Part shown: one piece after another, positions 26,651-40,582 of the stretch
How positions within the stretch are numbered: position 1 is the first letter of the stretch
Layout: every line of letters begins with the position of its first letter
NCBI GenBank assembly: GCA_958510825.1
Contig: OY294049.1
Location: 35,244,774-35,308,773, forward strand
Direction: 5' to 3'
Length of the DNA: 64,000 nucleotides
Source: Brachypterus glaber
Taxonomy: Eukaryota > Arthropoda > Insecta > Coleoptera > Kateretidae
Made by a program: the position numbers and the translations under genes
Notes under the pieces: model-generated
What the model was told of the DNA's origin: nothing
Databases searched by the model: none
What the model saw: the letters and a program-made list of their open reading frames with translations, nothing else

Positions 26651-27051
26651 AGCACGACTTTTATTTATATTGTTAATAATAATTTAAAATATACTTTAAA
26701 TTTACGCTTGAAGAGAATTAACTAGATAAGTAGATAAAAATGTATCAATGCTAATAAAATATACATATTTTGCACTACAGAAAAAATAAACATTTTAATG
26801 CCTATAGGCAGTAAAATAAAGGAAGGAATATTAAGAATCAAACATTAGTACAAACATAACGTTACATTGAAATCTTTATTGTCTACATTCCAAATACATA
26901 AAAAATAAAAATAACTAATTCAAAGTGCCCGGTCGTGCAAAAAATGTTGTAGACAACGCGCAATTTATTTATATAGTATGGTTTACTAAAAAATATGTTT
27001 AAATATATTTACATTAAAAACCATTATAGCTATAAAAATTACCTATCTCTT

Positions 27052-27521
27052 CCCAGACAGCACATGATATCTTAAAGACGTCTTTTTTAGATCTTAATTA
27101 TGTCTGGACGCCTAAAGACATAAAAAGGATATCTTATGGACTTCTTTTTAGGGATGTTTAAAAGATATCTGATTATGATGTTTATAAGATGTCTTTTAAG
27201 TATCAGTACAAGACTAAAAACTAAAAAAAAAAAATAAAAAAAACACATTTTTGTTAAGATTTTTTTGACAAACAAATTATCTCTCATTCTAATTATAATT
27301 ACGCTTTGTATATCAATACGACCGTATCTAACAACGTAAATGGGAGGGACTATTATGTTGTAAAGTCGCCTATGCAAGGCGTCTTAAAAAAGATGTCTTA
27401 AAGACGTTACCTTTTGTAACATACGATGCATATACGGCGAAAACCGACGTTCTTAAGACGTCTTAAATGACGAGCTACGGCATCTTTAAGATCTCTTTAA
27501 GTCATCTTTGTGCTGTCTGGG
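27052..27521. mobile_element. CCCAG-type inverted-repeat element, private word AAGACGTCTT
   Basis: Ends CCCAGACAGCACA and complement. The interior repeats AAGACGTCTT, AGATATCTT, GATGTCTTAAA and similar palindromic words on both strands. The 96-codon frame across it arises from these words and is not a gene. It abuts the RNF113 3' end: the last RNF113 codon is only about 77 bp away. Confidence 0.7.
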
Positions 27522-27597
27522 TTTTGTCTTTCATTTAATTCGGACTTTGTACCAATAAGTACTAACCGTTTTCTGGAAATTGAAGCCTTCTAGAATG

Positions 27598-30578
<2,981 letters not shown>

Positions 30579-30893
30579 TTTCAAATCAAAATAAAAATTG
30601 TTGATAATCAAAATATAACCTAACAAAATTTGCTTTAGAAAAATTCTTCTTCTTCCTCCTCTTCCAGAGAAACTGCTCTTAGCAGATGGAACATCCAACC
30701 ATTTTTGCGCAAAATTTGTATTTAGGGCAGAATTTTGGCCTTTGACCCCTGAACACCAGCGGTGGTGGTGGTGGGTTTTAGCTCAGTTGTTTTAAGCAAG
30801 GGGCTACAAATACAAGAACTTAAATACGAATTATTACTAATGTAAAAATTTATTAAATTGTATATTATACATAAAAATGGCTAGAACTAAAAA
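30579..30893. promoter_or_regulatory. RNF113 upstream region / thioredoxin-protein 3' end
   Basis: Region between the RNF113 start codon and the stop of the upstream same-strand gene. It must hold the RNF113 promoter and 5' UTR. On the minus strand AATAAA at 30849-30854, 40 nt past the thioredoxin-protein stop, is a good poly(A) signal for that gene. No TATA box is obvious. Confidence 0.45.
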
Positions 30894-31823
30894 TTATTTA
30901 TCCTTAGTATTTTCTTTCTTTTTCTTCTTACTATCCTTAACAGATTCAGTCTTCTTTCGGATAAACTTAAGAACTAAAGAAACTACTATGCCTACAAAAA
31001 ATGACCCAAAACCTAACTGCCACAACCAAGGGTTTTGTCTCAAATAATCAACAATTAAAGCTATAAGGTCATCAAATGGTGACTTGGGAACTGGCACTCT
31101 CTCAGGTTTAACATTAACATACCATTCTTTAGCAAAAGATACAAACGAAGCAACATCATATTTCTGGATTGTGTATCTATACATTTTGCCTTGTCTAAAC
31201 AGTACAAATGATGGTACATCAAATACTTCAAATCGTCTAGCAGTAGCAGCTCCTGTAGTAGCTCGATTTACTCTAGCTATATTTAATCTAGCTTTTAAAT
31301 GAGCTCCCACAGCTTCCCATCTAGCTTGTAAACGCTGACACTCTACACATTCTGAAGTGTAGAACAAAACAAACCAATCACCAGTAGTTGCCCCAGTAGC
31401 AGCCTGCGTTAAATGTTCAAAGGTTTCATCAGTTAATTCTTTTGTAAGGGGATCCTTGTTATTGGAGAATGTATGCAGAATAAGTTCATCATTCAAAGGG
31501 CCATCATAAAGTAATGGAATGCCATGTCGGAAGAATACTAATACTGGTTCTTTATTGGGACTGTATAACCTCGTCATTTGGCTGTTTACTACCTTTACAA
31601 CCCATGCGTTTAAGGTTTCCACTAAATCTTCACGTAAACTGACTAGTTCTCTTTCATATTTATCACATTCTTCACAATGTTTTACGGTAAAAAGGACAAT
31701 CACATATTTTTCCGATCGGATCAAGTTCATCAGTTCTTCATCCTGTACTAATTCTAAACTATCTGCGTAAATGGAATTAAACGATTGCACTAATATAAAT
31801 ATTGTAAATAATAATTTAAACAT
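30894..31823 (-). CDS. ER membrane protein with two thioredoxin-like domains
   Basis: Single-exon gene of 309 residues. Residues 1-20 are a signal peptide. Two thioredoxin-fold repeats follow: the first (about 22-125) carries CEEC at 50-53 where the redox CxxC belongs. The second (about 130-235) carries CVEC at 159-162 and the cis-proline motif FDVPSF (P204). A transmembrane helix lies at about 268-287 and is followed by a lysine-rich cytoplasmic tail ending KDK, giving a type I topology. This is the layout of transmembrane PDI-like oxidoreductases (TMX-like), but CGHC is replaced in both domains by motifs with Glu next to the C-terminal Cys. Function as an oxidase, reductase or chaperone is therefore uncertain. 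It is divergent to ORC4. I do not recognise a named orthologue. Confidence 0.85.
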   Translation of the reverse strand: MFKLLFTIFILVQSFNSIYADSLELVQDEELMNLIRSEKYVIVLFTVKHCEECDKYERELVSLREDLVETLNAWVVKVVNSQMTRLYSPNKEPVLVFFRHGIPLLYDGPLNDELILHTFSNNKDPLTKELTDETFEHLTQAATGATTGDWFVLFYTSECVECQRLQARWEAVGAHLKARLNIARVNRATTGAATARRFEVFDVPSFVLFRQGKMYRYTIQKYDVASFVSFAKEWYVNVKPERVPVPKSPFDDLIALIVDYLRQNPWLWQLGFGSFFVGIVVSLVLKFIRKKTESVKDSKKKKKENTKDK

Positions 31824-32231
31824 TGTAAAATTAAGCAGCTGACTTCAAAAAAGTCTTGTTGGAAGTTTTGGAAAAGTTCACGAGCAGCGCTGTTGCCACG
31901 AGTAAAAACACCGCAATTTTAAATTACTAATTTTCGAACGAAATAAACTAAATACGAGTTAAACATATTTTTTATTTATGGTAGGTAAACTAGCAAATTT
32001 ATTGTTTTTGATTTAATATTTGGCCCAGTTGTGCAAAAAAAATTAAACGAAATTAGGAGTTTTACCCCTAAACAGTACAACTTGACAACGTGACATACAG
32101 TGTGACAATTGTGGAAAACGAAAAATACCTGTTGAAAGCCGCGCATTGTTTTATTTTTGAATAAAAAGCAGAAGAAGAAGAAGATAAATTGTTGTTCTTA
32201 ACCTCAAAAATAGTTTAAAAATAATTTTAAA
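31824..32231. promoter_or_regulatory. Shared divergent promoter region (thioredoxin protein / ORC4)
   Basis: 408 bp separate the two start codons, on opposite strands. Both core promoters and 5' UTRs must fit here. The sequence is less AT-rich near 31880-31900 and 32085-32150. No TATA box or known element can be named with confidence. Confidence 0.5.
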
Positions 32232-34557
32232 ATGGTTAAAACTATTGATTCTTTTAAAGATATTCGCACTTATTTAAAAAAAAATATATTTGGCAATAAA
32301 ACCTTCATAGGCCATGAAAAAGAGAAGCAAGAAATCTTTGATTTGCTTCAAAGAACTGTTAACCATGGTGAATCAAATTCTGCGTTGTTGATAGGACATA
32401 GGGGCTCTGGAAAAACTACGGTAAGTTACTTTACAATAAAAACCTTAAAGAATTACTTATGTCATCAATTTAACAGATGGTAAACGCTATAATTGAAGAA
32501 CTACAAAATGACGAACAATTTGAAACTAGTGCAATTCTTGTAAGATTGAATGGATACATACATACCGATGATAGATTAGCCCTTAAAAGTGCTACAACTC
32601 AAATGAATTTAGATAACGCTGTTGATGGAAAGGTATTTGGCAGCTTTGCTGAGAATTTAGCATTTTTACTAGCTTGTTTACAAACAGGTAAAAAGCATAC
32701 CTCAAAAAGTGTGTTATTTATCATGGAGGAGTTTGATTTATTTTGTGCTCATCATAACCAGACTTTGCTATATAATTTGTTTGATGTTTCCCAGTCAGCA
32801 CAGGCTCCAATATGTATCCTTGGTAAGTTTTTAGTTGATAAAATATGTGTCATAATCCACAGATATTTTTTTCTGAGTTCTGAATTTTAATGGTAATTTT
32901 TTTAGCCTATTTTTAACTCATTGTGTATTGACAAGTTACTCTTGTTGTTTAACTTTTTGGTAACTGTACACTTAAACACAAGTGTACCATGTTTGTAAAA
33001 ATTGTTATTTTTAGGTATAACATGTAGACTTGATGTAATTGAATTATTAGAAAAACGTGTAAAATCTCGATTTTCACACAGGCAGTTTTTCTTATTTTTG
33101 GGCCAAGATTTTGCAAGTCCAGTATCTAACTTAGACCATGCTTTAAATAGAATAGAGCAATTATTAATGCTGCCATCAAATTTAAAAGTAGCTGCAGCTA
33201 GAAAAAAGGAGTGGAACAGCAACCTGAAAACTTTACTCAATGATAAAAAAATTAAAAATATTATTCAAAGGGTGGTTGATATTGATTTGACTGAAAGGAC
33301 CTTAAAACTAATCTTGGTGAGTTTTTTATATTAGATTAGATTAGATTAGATAAACCTTTATTTAACCACAAATTTCTGAAAGGTATCTCAATACTATAAC
33401 CCCACAGAGTTACGTCTGGAAAAAATAACCATAAACATTTTTTTTTATGATGTTTTAATCAAAAAGAGGATTTCCGCGGAAAATGTAGACCACGATAATT
33501 TGGGAAAGACTTCAATTTTAGACCTAATGTTTTTAATTTCGATTTTTTTTTTCTGTTTTATTTAGCTCATTTTTTTTCCCAGTTTTGTTTAATATATTTT
33601 TAATATCTTTTTTTTTCGTATTTTTTATTATAAAAACAAAAAATCGCGGAAAATTTCAGCAACTATAACTCGGGAACGCTTTGAGCTTAATACTTCAATT
33701 TTGCACCATGGGTTTCTTATAAGAAAATATAATGTTTTTAATTTTTTTTTCTATTTTTAATTCTGAATATTTTTTAATTATTTTTTTTCTATATTTTTTT
33801 GTATTTTTTTTTTGAAAATTTAACTATAATAAGGATTTGTTTTTATTGGTAGAATTATCATATAATGTAATAAATAATATTAGGTATTTTGCAGATAAAA
33901 ATTGTTTCCCAGTTAAATGAAAATAAGGACACCTTAACAGTAGAAATGTTCCAAGAAAGCATCAAGGATCTAGAAAAGGATGAGGTGTTGCAAGTTTTAC
34001 AGGACTGTAATGTTCTAGAATTGTGCCTAATTATTGCAATGAAACACCATAGTGAGATCTATGATAATCAGCCCATGAATTTTGAAATGATTTTGAATAG
34101 ATACATCAAATTTGTGAATAAACATTCAAATATTCAAAATGTTGAACGGCCTGTTATCATGAAGGCTTTTGAGCATATTGAAGTAAGTTTTACATTTAAA
34201 AAATTAAATAAAAAAAGTTTACAAGAAAAAACTGAAAATATTAAAAAATGGCGAATAAAACAATTGAAGAAAAAATATGTAAATAAAAAAAAAGTATTTT
34301 TTTTTTTAAATCACAAATATAGGAATTTTGTGTTTTTAATAAGCAATTATTATATTATTATAAGTTATTATAACAATTAATTCTTTTTTTAGACTTTGGA
34401 AATAATTTCAAAAATTAATGCAGCTGGAAGTAGAATACAAAAAGAATATCAATTTTTTAAGCTTTTGGTGACACCACAGCAGATAACTGAAGCAGTTAAC
34501 AAGTGCCATGGTTTACCAACAGAAGTGATTCAATGGGTTACTAGTTCATTAGCTTAA
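32232..34557 (+). CDS. ORC4: Origin recognition complex subunit 4
   Basis: AAA+ subunit of ORC, which binds replication origins and loads the MCM helicase in the nucleus. Exons are 32232-32420, 32477-32822, 33015-33316, 33895-34182 and 34393-34557, in phase, 429 residues against about 436 in human. Walker A is GHRGSGKT at residues 55-62; Walker B is LFIMEEFD at about 143-150. GITCRLDVIELLEKRVKSRF follows, containing the sensor and arginine-finger area. A C-terminal winged-helix region ends VIQWVTSSLA. The second intron is 192 bp, the first only 56 bp. The start Met is the first ATG of the frame, and the following residues resemble the family N-terminus. No defects seen. Intron 3 holds the TTAGA array noted separately. 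Confidence 0.95.
33330..33351. repeat. (TTAGA)n short array in ORC4 intron 3
   Basis: About four TTAGA units followed by TAAACCTTTATTTAACC. Short A-rich tandem tails like this often mark the 3' end of a retroposon; the insect telomere unit TTAGG differs by one base, so this is not telomeric repeat. Confidence 0.6.
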
Positions 34558-34907
34558 ACTATATTATTATAATTTATTTTAGTTAATTTAAATACATTTT
34601 TTTACCTTTACATATTTTTTTATTGAAACTCTACCAACTACAGGTCCCGTCAAGTAAAAGAAAAAACTTTAACTCAAGTCATTCTTTAGTAATATAGGTC
34701 ACAAAACAAGGCTAAACAAGAGGAAAAAAAACGTAATAGGGTCCTGTAAAGTCGATTCATTCGCTTTGGTAACAGTGCAAAAATTTTGAGTGACGGATTT
34801 TTATAGCAGAAGAAGAAGACGAATTTATGATACGTAAACGTCAGTGTCGGTGCTTGATAAACAAATCTGTTTTCTATCAAATATTGGTAAATAAATAAAT
34901 AATCGTA

Positions 34908-36763
34908 ATGGCTCATTATAAAGGAGCAGCTAGTGAAGCTGGCAGAGCAATGCAGCTAATGAAAAAACGAGAAAAAGAAGTGCAAGATCTAGAAATAAGA
35001 AAAAAACGTATTGAGGAAGATCTCAAAATTAATAACATAGAAAACAAATTTGCTACACATTATGATGCTGTTGAACAACAACTTAAGGTAAATTATATCA
35101 CATATAGTTTGTATAATAATATTACTAATGAATTTTACACAATTTAGAGCTCTACGATTGGTTTGGTTACACTGGATGAGATGAAAGCCAAGCAAGAAAA
35201 TATTGTTAGAGAAAGAGAAAAGAAACTGGCACAAAAAGAAGCTGAAAAGGAAAGAGAAAAGCAAAGACAGCTGGAAGCCAAACAAGCTGAGAAAAATAAA
35301 CAAAAAAAGCAGGTAAATCATTGGATTATTTTAATTTACACAGGTTTAGGTAAAACTGCAGGTTTTATCAGAAATTACTGGAATAACTTATAGTGTTAGG
35401 AGCATTCTACATAAGTGGGTAGTTTTATTTCAGATTAATGCTCTTTCATTCAACATGAATGAAGATGAAGACGAAGATGAAGAACTTGATGATAATTCAG
35501 AACTTGAAGAAAAACCAGTCAATTGGAAACGTAAAGATGAAAACACAGATAAGGTCAATAAGAAAATCAAAAAGGATCCTAATGTAGATACTAGCTTTTT
35601 GCCAGACAGGGAACGGGAAGAAGAAGAAAATAGATTAAGGGAAGAATTGAGACAACAATGGGCAGGGCAACAACAAAAATTAAAAGAGGAGGAAATTGAC
35701 ATAACATTTAGTTATTGGGATGGTTCAGGACATAGGAGGAATGTACAAGTTAAAAAAGGTATATTCATACAAAAAAAGTCATGTTGAAAAAAAAAATAAA
35801 AATATTTTTTAGGCAATTCTATCTACCAGTTTTTGCAAAAAGTTTTGGAGCTGTTAAGAAAGGAATTTTCTGAACTGAAAACAATAATGGCTGATCAATT
35901 AATGTATGTTAAAGAAGATCTAATACTGCCTCATCATTATACATTCTACGATTTTATTGTAACAAAAGTAAGTTTTTTTTTTAATTTTAAATAAAAAATT
36001 TCTTTGTTTGGAAAAATAGACTCGCCCGACGGCCGGCCGTCTCTTCTTAGCTATATTCTGCCTTCCTAGCTGAAAGGTCCTATCTGTGTATGTTAAACCT
36101 ATGTAGATAGGACCTTTCAGCTTAGCACGGCAGTATTGGTATACGGAGGTCACACACTGGCACACAAAATAAAGAAAATCTCGAGCAGACTATGTATTTT
36201 ATTATGTATTTTGGGTCGCTGAATTTGAATCCGATGTCACAATTTAAAAGTTAGCAGATTAGAATAAAGTTGCTCGAATTTGCTTGAAACTTGGTAGTCG
36301 GGGGTTTTTGGGGACGCTGATTACGAATCTGGTGCCAGTTTTCCAAAATTCAAAATGGCGGACCCATAATGGCGGATTAGATTTTTTAAAGTTTCAGCTA
36401 CCCAAAATATGTAAGAATTGACTAGTGTGGTCTGCCGCACTCGATTATTTGTTTTTGTGAGCTGGTGTTCTTTAATCAATAGTTGATAACCCCTTATTGT
36501 AAAAAATAATCTTATGATTACCTAATTTTTTTGTCTTCTAGGCCAGAGGAAAAAGTGGCCCCCTTTTTCAGTTTGATGTCCATGATGATGTCAGACTTAT
36601 CAGCGATGCTTCAATTGAAAAAGAGGAATCTCATGCAGGTAAAGTCCTTCTAAGGAATTGGTATGAAAGAAATAAACATATATTTCCAGCTAGTCGATGG
36701 GAACCCTATGATCCTACCAAATCTTATGATAAATATACTGTTTCTGATAAAAATAAAAAATAA
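34908..36763 (+). CDS. FAM50A: FAM50 / XAP5 family nuclear protein
   Basis: Conserved nuclear protein that associates with the spliceosome C complex. Exons are 34908-35087, 35148-35312, 35434-35758, 35813-35967 and 36542-36763, in phase, 348 residues (human FAM50A is about 339). The N-terminus [15 protein letters not shown] and the next 55 residues are typical. Residues 70-115 are a highly charged Lys/Glu coiled coil, and an acidic run follows from about 125. The XAP5 domain proper contains [44 protein letters not shown] and [11 protein letters not shown]. Introns 1-3 are short; intron 4 (574 bp) holds a regular hairpin. The gene converges on MRPL9. AATAAA at 36796-36801 would put the mRNA end inside the last MRPL9 exon. 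Confidence 0.96.
36058..36133 (+). ncRNA. 76-nt miRNA-like hairpin in FAM50 intron 4 (candidate)
   Basis: CTGCC at 36058 pairs with GGCAG at 36129-36133. After a two-base mismatch and a one-base bulge, GCTGAAAGGTCCTATCT pairs perfectly with AGATAGGACCTTTCAGC. The loop is about 19 nt. The ~28-bp stem length and the loop size fit an animal pre-miRNA, but a small MITE would look similar. Orientation is taken from the host intron. Confidence 0.4.
36180..36420. repeat. Dispersed insect repeat (decayed) in FAM50 intron 4
   Basis: Contains TTTTGGGTCGCTGAATTTGA, GGGGTTTTTGGGGACGCTGA and AAATTCAAAATGGCGGACCC. The first word recurs near 7540 (TTTTGAGCCGCTGAATCTGA). No coding content. Confidence 0.45.
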
Positions 36764-36806
36764 TATTTAATATATTTTTTTTAATTTAGGTAATTAATAA
36801 AAAACA
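36764..36806. terminator. Convergent, probably overlapping 3' ends of FAM50 and MRPL9
   Basis: Only 43 bp separate the two stop codons. The only nearby canonical signal for FAM50 (AATAAA, 36796-36801) is 5 bp from the MRPL9 stop. MRPL9 has ATTAAA-type signals on its own strand at about 36766-36771 and 36777-36782. Cleavage 10-30 nt past either signal makes the two mRNAs complementary at their ends. Confidence 0.6.
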
Positions 36807-38001
36807 TTATTCTAAGGGTTTTGTTTCTCTGTCGGGTTTCCTGGGTAAACTATTTAAAACTGTAGATTGTTCTTCAAAAATTGGTTCTCCAGGTTCGTTC
36901 CAAAATTTAGGTACATGTGGAATTCTGTCTCTAATATCTGTGCTCCAGTGATGTATCCTGCATCTTACATTTACTGTTTCTGTGTTATTTATCTAAAACA
37001 TACAATAATTAAAAAATGCTCAATATTGGTAAAAAAAAACAATTATTACCTTTACAGTTACATAGAATTCTTTGTTTTCAATATTCATATCAGGGCCTGA
37101 AATAGGTTTTTCTGGTAAAGTAATGGCTTCTTCTGGTACTATATAACCAGATTTACGGAATGATGCCTTAACATGCCATTTTTGTAAAGTCCAAGGCATT
37201 TCTTTATTCATAACTACAGATATTGAAATCCTTGAAAGTGTTTTTACAGTCTAAAAAAATTAAGATAAAAAATAATTTTAGTTTACACTGTGCTTTGTTA
37301 CATCTAATGGGAGGCATTTGTTTACGTTAACAATGGTTTGGTAGTAAAAAAATCCCATTTTGCGTCTAAGTATCTAAGAATGGTCTGCAGAATAGGTAAA
37401 ATATCTATTCTACCGAGCGGTCAGCAGAATAGGTAAAAAACCTATTATGCTGAGCGGTCGGCAGACTAGACACTTCCATTAATATATGTACATACTAATA
37501 AGGCGTTTGGTGAACTGTGCTTTTCTTCATTACTTTTTTCATAATTCTCATACTTCGCAACATTTTCTGGACTTGCATATACCCCGAAACCAGGTAGAAT
37601 TAGGTTATTATAGGCAAAGTTTTGTTTTACTGTTACTCTATCACCTAAATTTCCTATTCCATCTACATATGAAGTCAATATAATGTCTATTTCTTTTGGT
37701 TTTTCTTTTGTAGTGTCTTGAACAAGTTCGTAAATATAGTGTCTGCTCCTTAATTTTTTTGGTGTCGCGTTTTTCTTATGTAATTGAGTTGGAAATTTTC
37801 TTTTTAATACATATGTAGTCTGAAATAATAATATATTATGTTAAATATTTTTCAATAGCTATTTGTAGATCTATAGAATCATTCTATTAGAATGTATGAG
37901 TATTTTACCCTTTGTTGTTGATGTAATATGTTTTCTGCATTTAATAATGTTTGTTCTTGTTTTATAATTGGGCTCAACACTTTGTTTAGTGCTCTCCACA
38001 T
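36807..38001 (-). CDS. MRPL9: Mitochondrial large-subunit ribosomal protein bL9m
   Basis: Component of the mitochondrial 39S subunit. Exons on the minus strand are 37909-38001, 37496-37819, 37050-37250 and 36807-36992, in phase, 267 residues, the same as the usual animal length. The basic N-terminus (MWRALNKVL then RTTYVLKRKF) is a plausible import signal. The bacterial L9 signature is clear in VDGIGNLGDRVTVKQNFAYN, with NLILPGFGVYASPENV following. The metazoan C-terminal extension contains WTLQKWHVKASFRKSGYIVP. Nothing suggests decay. It converges on FAM50 at the left; to its right about 26 kb have no recognised host gene. Confidence 0.95.
37370..37475. repeat. Small duplicated/hairpin repeat in MRPL9 intron 2
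   Basis: Two units of CAGAATAGGTAAAA, each followed by an inverted partner (CTATTCTACC, CCTATTATGCTG) and GAGCGGTC. Non-coding. Confidence 0.5.
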
Positions 38002-38439
38002 TTTTAAAGCGTTTTTTCGAAAATTTACGATACTTTAAAGAACATAACCACACTTTTTAAACGTCAGAGTTTGCGTGTTGTTCAGAAACAAGAAAACTTC
38101 ATTACCGACATGAAATAGTACAGGACTAAATAAATTTCTAAGCCCGGCTTTGAGCTGAAATCTTCAGATGTCGTTAGTTGTACTGAACTTAAAAAAATCT
38201 TTCAGTAATATGATTTTAAGATTTTTTATATGCTTAGAGATTATTTTGGTTCAAGATTTTTTTTAAGTACCTACTCATTTTATTATTTTTTAAATTAAGA
38301 TAGTTTAATATTTTAATAGTTATTTATCAACAATTAAAAAAAAAATTATAATAAACGTGCAAAAAAAAACATTTAAATTTAAGTTAAAAAAAATCTGCAA
38401 CATGATTTTTTCACACAGTTCATATTTTTTTTTTTCGCT

Positions 38440-38560
38440 TGATCAAATTTGCGCTGATGACTAATAAAAAAGGCTTCAAAAGGTTATGTCTAAAAAAAAG
38501 GCTTCAAAAGGTTATGTCTAAAAAAAAAGGCCTCATCGCCCACAAAGAAAAGCGCCCTTC
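38440..38560. repeat. Short tandem duplication
   Basis: GGCTTCAAAAGGTTATGTCT followed by an A-run occurs twice in tandem, with a third partial unit. Confidence 0.7.
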
Positions 38561-38814
38561 GACTTTTTTTAGGCAGGCTTAAGCCCAGAATGTTTGGACT
38601 TTTTCCGAAAAAATAATATTTATTTATAACTTATATGGTTCATACCGAGACTTATAATATGAAATAACAACGAGCCACTTATTTAAATTATTATTTAGTT
38701 GAAATTTATAGTGACGTTAGAAATCTGCAACATTTCTGTAGAAGATCATTTAAAATGGTGAATTTTACGAGGTTATGTGTTATTTATTTATGCTTGTGAA
38801 TAAAATTCTATTCT

Positions 38815-38924
38815 AACCACATAAGAAAATGACATTTCCAACCTCGAAATGATAATTTGGCCGAGGCGCAGCCTAGGCCAAATTATCATCAAATAGCATC
38901 TCTCTCTCATTTTCTTATTAGGTT
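38815..38924. repeat. Hairpin-type repeat with GC-rich loop
   Basis: AACCACATAAGAAAATGA pairs with TCATTTTCTTATTAGGTT at the outside (one mismatch). Inside, GATAATTTGGCC pairs perfectly with GGCCAAATTATC around the loop GAGGCGCAGCCTA. Confidence 0.65.
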
Positions 38925-39014
38925 ATAAATATACTATTTTACGGTCCTTCTGCCTTTGGATTAAAAAATGCCTTTTTCTCGGAAACGCTTTATTTGATCA
39001 AATTTTGCGTAGAG

Positions 39015-39225
39015 TAGGGGGATATACCCCTGAATGGGACAATTTTGTTTTTTTGCCAAAATTTTATTTTTAATCTTTTTTACATATTTTTTTTTAGTTA
39101 TCAGGTTTGGAAATAAAAGAACACAGTCCATGTGTTAAACCCGAAAAATATTTATTACCAAAACTACAAGCACTTTAAAAAAACACAAATTGTCCCATTC
39201 ATGGGTATTTCCCCCTACCTTCATT
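39015..39225. repeat. Inverted repeat
   Basis: GTAGGGGGATATACCC and GAATGGGACAATTT at the left return in reverse order and complement near 39185-39222. AT-rich middle, non-coding. Confidence 0.55.
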
Positions 39226-39356
39226 GTTTAAAATTGTTCCCAGAATAAATATAAGTAATCAAAAGTCTAACCTTCAAAAACTTAGGGGTTTGGAACCATA
39301 ACGGAAGTCCGCCCCTGAACAACATCTAAAAACTTCAGATTGATCGGTAAATTGCA

Positions 39357-39386
39357 ATTTCTCGAAAACCATGGTTTTCGAGAAAT
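39357..39386. repeat. Perfect 30-bp palindrome
   Basis: Arms ATTTCTCGAAAACCA and its exact complement meet with no spacer, centred on CCATGG. The surroundings are weakly GC-richer than average and unassigned. Confidence 0.85.
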
Positions 39387-39479
39387 CGTGGCCACCGCAA
39401 ACGATAGGCGTGTCGGGGCAAGGGCCATGGATTCCACAATTTTCCGAATTTTCCAATAAAAAAAATTTCACAAACACAT

Positions 39480-40354
39480 CCCAGGTAGCAAAATAACATC
39501 ACATTCATGTTAGAACCATGTTAATATGTGACTTGTGATGTTACAATACTTGTGGCATTAACATTGATGTGACATCGCATGGATGTCCTAAGTCCTACTT
39601 CATTAACATCACAGTGTGATGTCCCAAAAATAACGTGTTTGTGATAACATCAATGGGATGTCACAAAAATAACGTGTTTGTGATAACATCAATGGGATGT
39701 CACAAAAATAACGTGTTTGTGATATCAAAGTTATCATAGGTATACCTATTAATTATTTAATAATATAATTGTAGTATTCCGTAATATTCTTATTATTATT
39801 TAAGTAGGTATATCCAATAACTAATAATAATTAATTATTAAGCTTGAGAAAAACAATACATTTCGTAATAAATATGCAATAAAAAAAAATAATACAACAA
39901 ATATTAGGTTAGTTTTGTCAAAACAGTTATTTCGACCACTTATACCTAGCTAATTATAAATATAATTTGTTAATACTTACACCTAGTTGATCCATTTCAC
40001 ACAAAGACTATTATTTCTTTGATTTCACACCACAAATCTCAGTATGTCTGTTTTTCACACCAATAGAAAATATTACTTTGTAAAAACCAAAACTCGCGTG
40101 GCAATATGAACATGTGATGAAAACAACCAATGGGAATCGAGAATGTCCGTGTTGGTAAGTTGTAGTTCATTTGGGGACATCATTTAATATCACAAATTTT
40201 ACATAGATTTAACATCAGTTTTTTCACATCGCATTAACGTGTTCAATTTAACATCAACTTTTTCACATTACAGTAACGTGTACACATTAACATCAAAAAA
40301 ATTACTATAATGTGATGTTAAATTCTAGTAACATAACATCACACGCTACCTGGG
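39480..40354. mobile_element. CCCAG-type inverted-repeat element, private word AACATCACA
   Basis: Ends CCCAGGTAGC and the complement of CCCAGGTAGCGTGTG. AACATCAC, TGTGATGTTA, GATGTCACA and AACGTGT words fill 39490-39725 and 40150-40345. The left zone also holds a 48-bp unit in tandem (AACATCAATGGGATGTCACA and what follows, around 39620-39720). The middle is AT-rich and non-coding. Confidence 0.7.
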
Positions 40355-40582
40355 ATCGAAACATATACTATTTGATATTTTGTAGTTCGTTTCCTGTAAG
40401 AGTCTAAACAAATAAATAAATAAATAAATACAGTTGTGATTACACACTTGGAAAAAATCCTTAATTTTCCCGACCCAGAAGGTATATAACCCCTTAAGAG
40501 ATTTTGGAAACATTTTGAGACACCCTGTTGAATAACCATTTCAAAAATTTATAATTGTATAACTTTTATTTTTAAACAATCC

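Noticed and set aside
27087..27377. 96-codon open reading frame on the minus strand
   Set aside because: It lies wholly inside a word-saturated inverted-repeat element and is made of its repeats.
33330..33351. Interstitial telomere repeat
   Set aside because: The unit is TTAGA, not TTAGG.
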